Positions 13,414-13,476 of a stretch of 13,476 nucleotides of DNA are shown in pieces. Both the position numbers and the translations under genes were made by a program. How positions within the stretch are numbered: the first letter of the stretch is position 1; each line of letters starts with the position of its first letter. The DNA is from Phycisphaerales bacterium (GTDB lineage Bacteria > Planctomycetota > Phycisphaerae > Phycisphaerales > UBA1924): NCBI GenBank assembly GCA_030680655.1, contig JAUXUZ010000310.1, positions 1-13,476 of the forward strand. The letters run 5' to 3'. The notes under the pieces are model-generated. The model worked only from the letters and a program-made list of their open reading frames with translations. It was not told the origin of the DNA and did not search any database.

Positions 13414-13476
13414 TGATCGCTCGACGCTCGGTGGCCGGCCGCTGCGCGAAGCGCACGCGCACCTGGGGATGCTCGG
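13406..13476 (+). CDS. Amidohydrolase family protein, N-terminal start, cut by window edge
   Basis: Only 23 residues are visible. ATG 13406 overlaps the preceding stop by 8 bp and has GAGGG 5 nt upstream. GRPLREAHAHLGML contains the His-x-His pair (His17, His19) that begins the metal-binding TIM barrel of amidohydrolases such as YtcJ-like and dihydroorotase-like enzymes. Substrate cannot be told from this fragment. Confidence 0.6.
   Translation, partial: MADDRSTLGGRPLREAHAHLGML

Overview
The window is GC-rich bacterial DNA. It most likely comes from a member of the Planctomycetota, class Phycisphaerae. The main reason is that three secreted proteins end in a paired C-terminal module built around D-N-N-D-F-(I/V)-V-F-I-D, a dockerin-like tail I know from Phycisphaerales genomes. 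Weak or absent Shine-Dalgarno sites and several GTG/TTG starts fit this. The placement is inference from content, not from a marker gene.

Layout. (1) 1-757, plus strand: 3' part of a tryptophanase-type beta-eliminating lyase, cut by the window edge. (2) 785-3329, minus strand: two secreted dockerin-tailed proteins, one with a beta-sandwich-like body and one with a tandem-repeat body resembling a propeller. Their tail DNA is about 89% identical by hand count. (3) 3565-5111, minus strand: a processive family 2 glycosyltransferase followed 5 nt later by a small three-helix membrane protein, a likely polysaccharide synthase pair. (4) 5316-7255, minus strand: a right-handed beta-helix protein with the same dockerin tail, followed 14 nt later by a CrcB/Fluc fluoride channel. 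(5) 7548-9260, plus strand: replicative helicase DnaB with a long glycine-rich tail ending in an SSB-like acidic Pro-Phe tip, then a possible tiny lipoprotein. (6) 9472-12318, minus strand: dapB, then an FAD-dependent oxidoreductase and an aldo/keto reductase whose genes overlap by 10 bp. (7) 12434-12692, plus strand: an unannotated transcript-like unit made of a leader hairpin, a good Shine-Dalgarno site, a 17-codon ORF with 11 Lys codons, two more hairpins and a strong intrinsic terminator. (8) 12760-13476, plus strand: an unrecognised 217-residue protein overlapping the start of an amidohydrolase.

How they work together. The three dockerin-tailed proteins probably share one export or anchoring route at the cell surface. 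The glycosyltransferase pair may make a surface or exported polysaccharide. The remaining genes are housekeeping or metabolic: tryptophan breakdown, fluoride export, replication, diaminopimelate/lysine synthesis and redox enzymes. The most intriguing element is the Lys-codon ORF and terminator unit, which diverges from the lysine-pathway gene dapB and lies before the 217-residue gene. It looks either like an amino-acid attenuator or like a self-contained gene for a very small histone-H1-tail-like peptide. I see no CRISPR array, insertion sequence, phage gene, rRNA or convincing tRNA.
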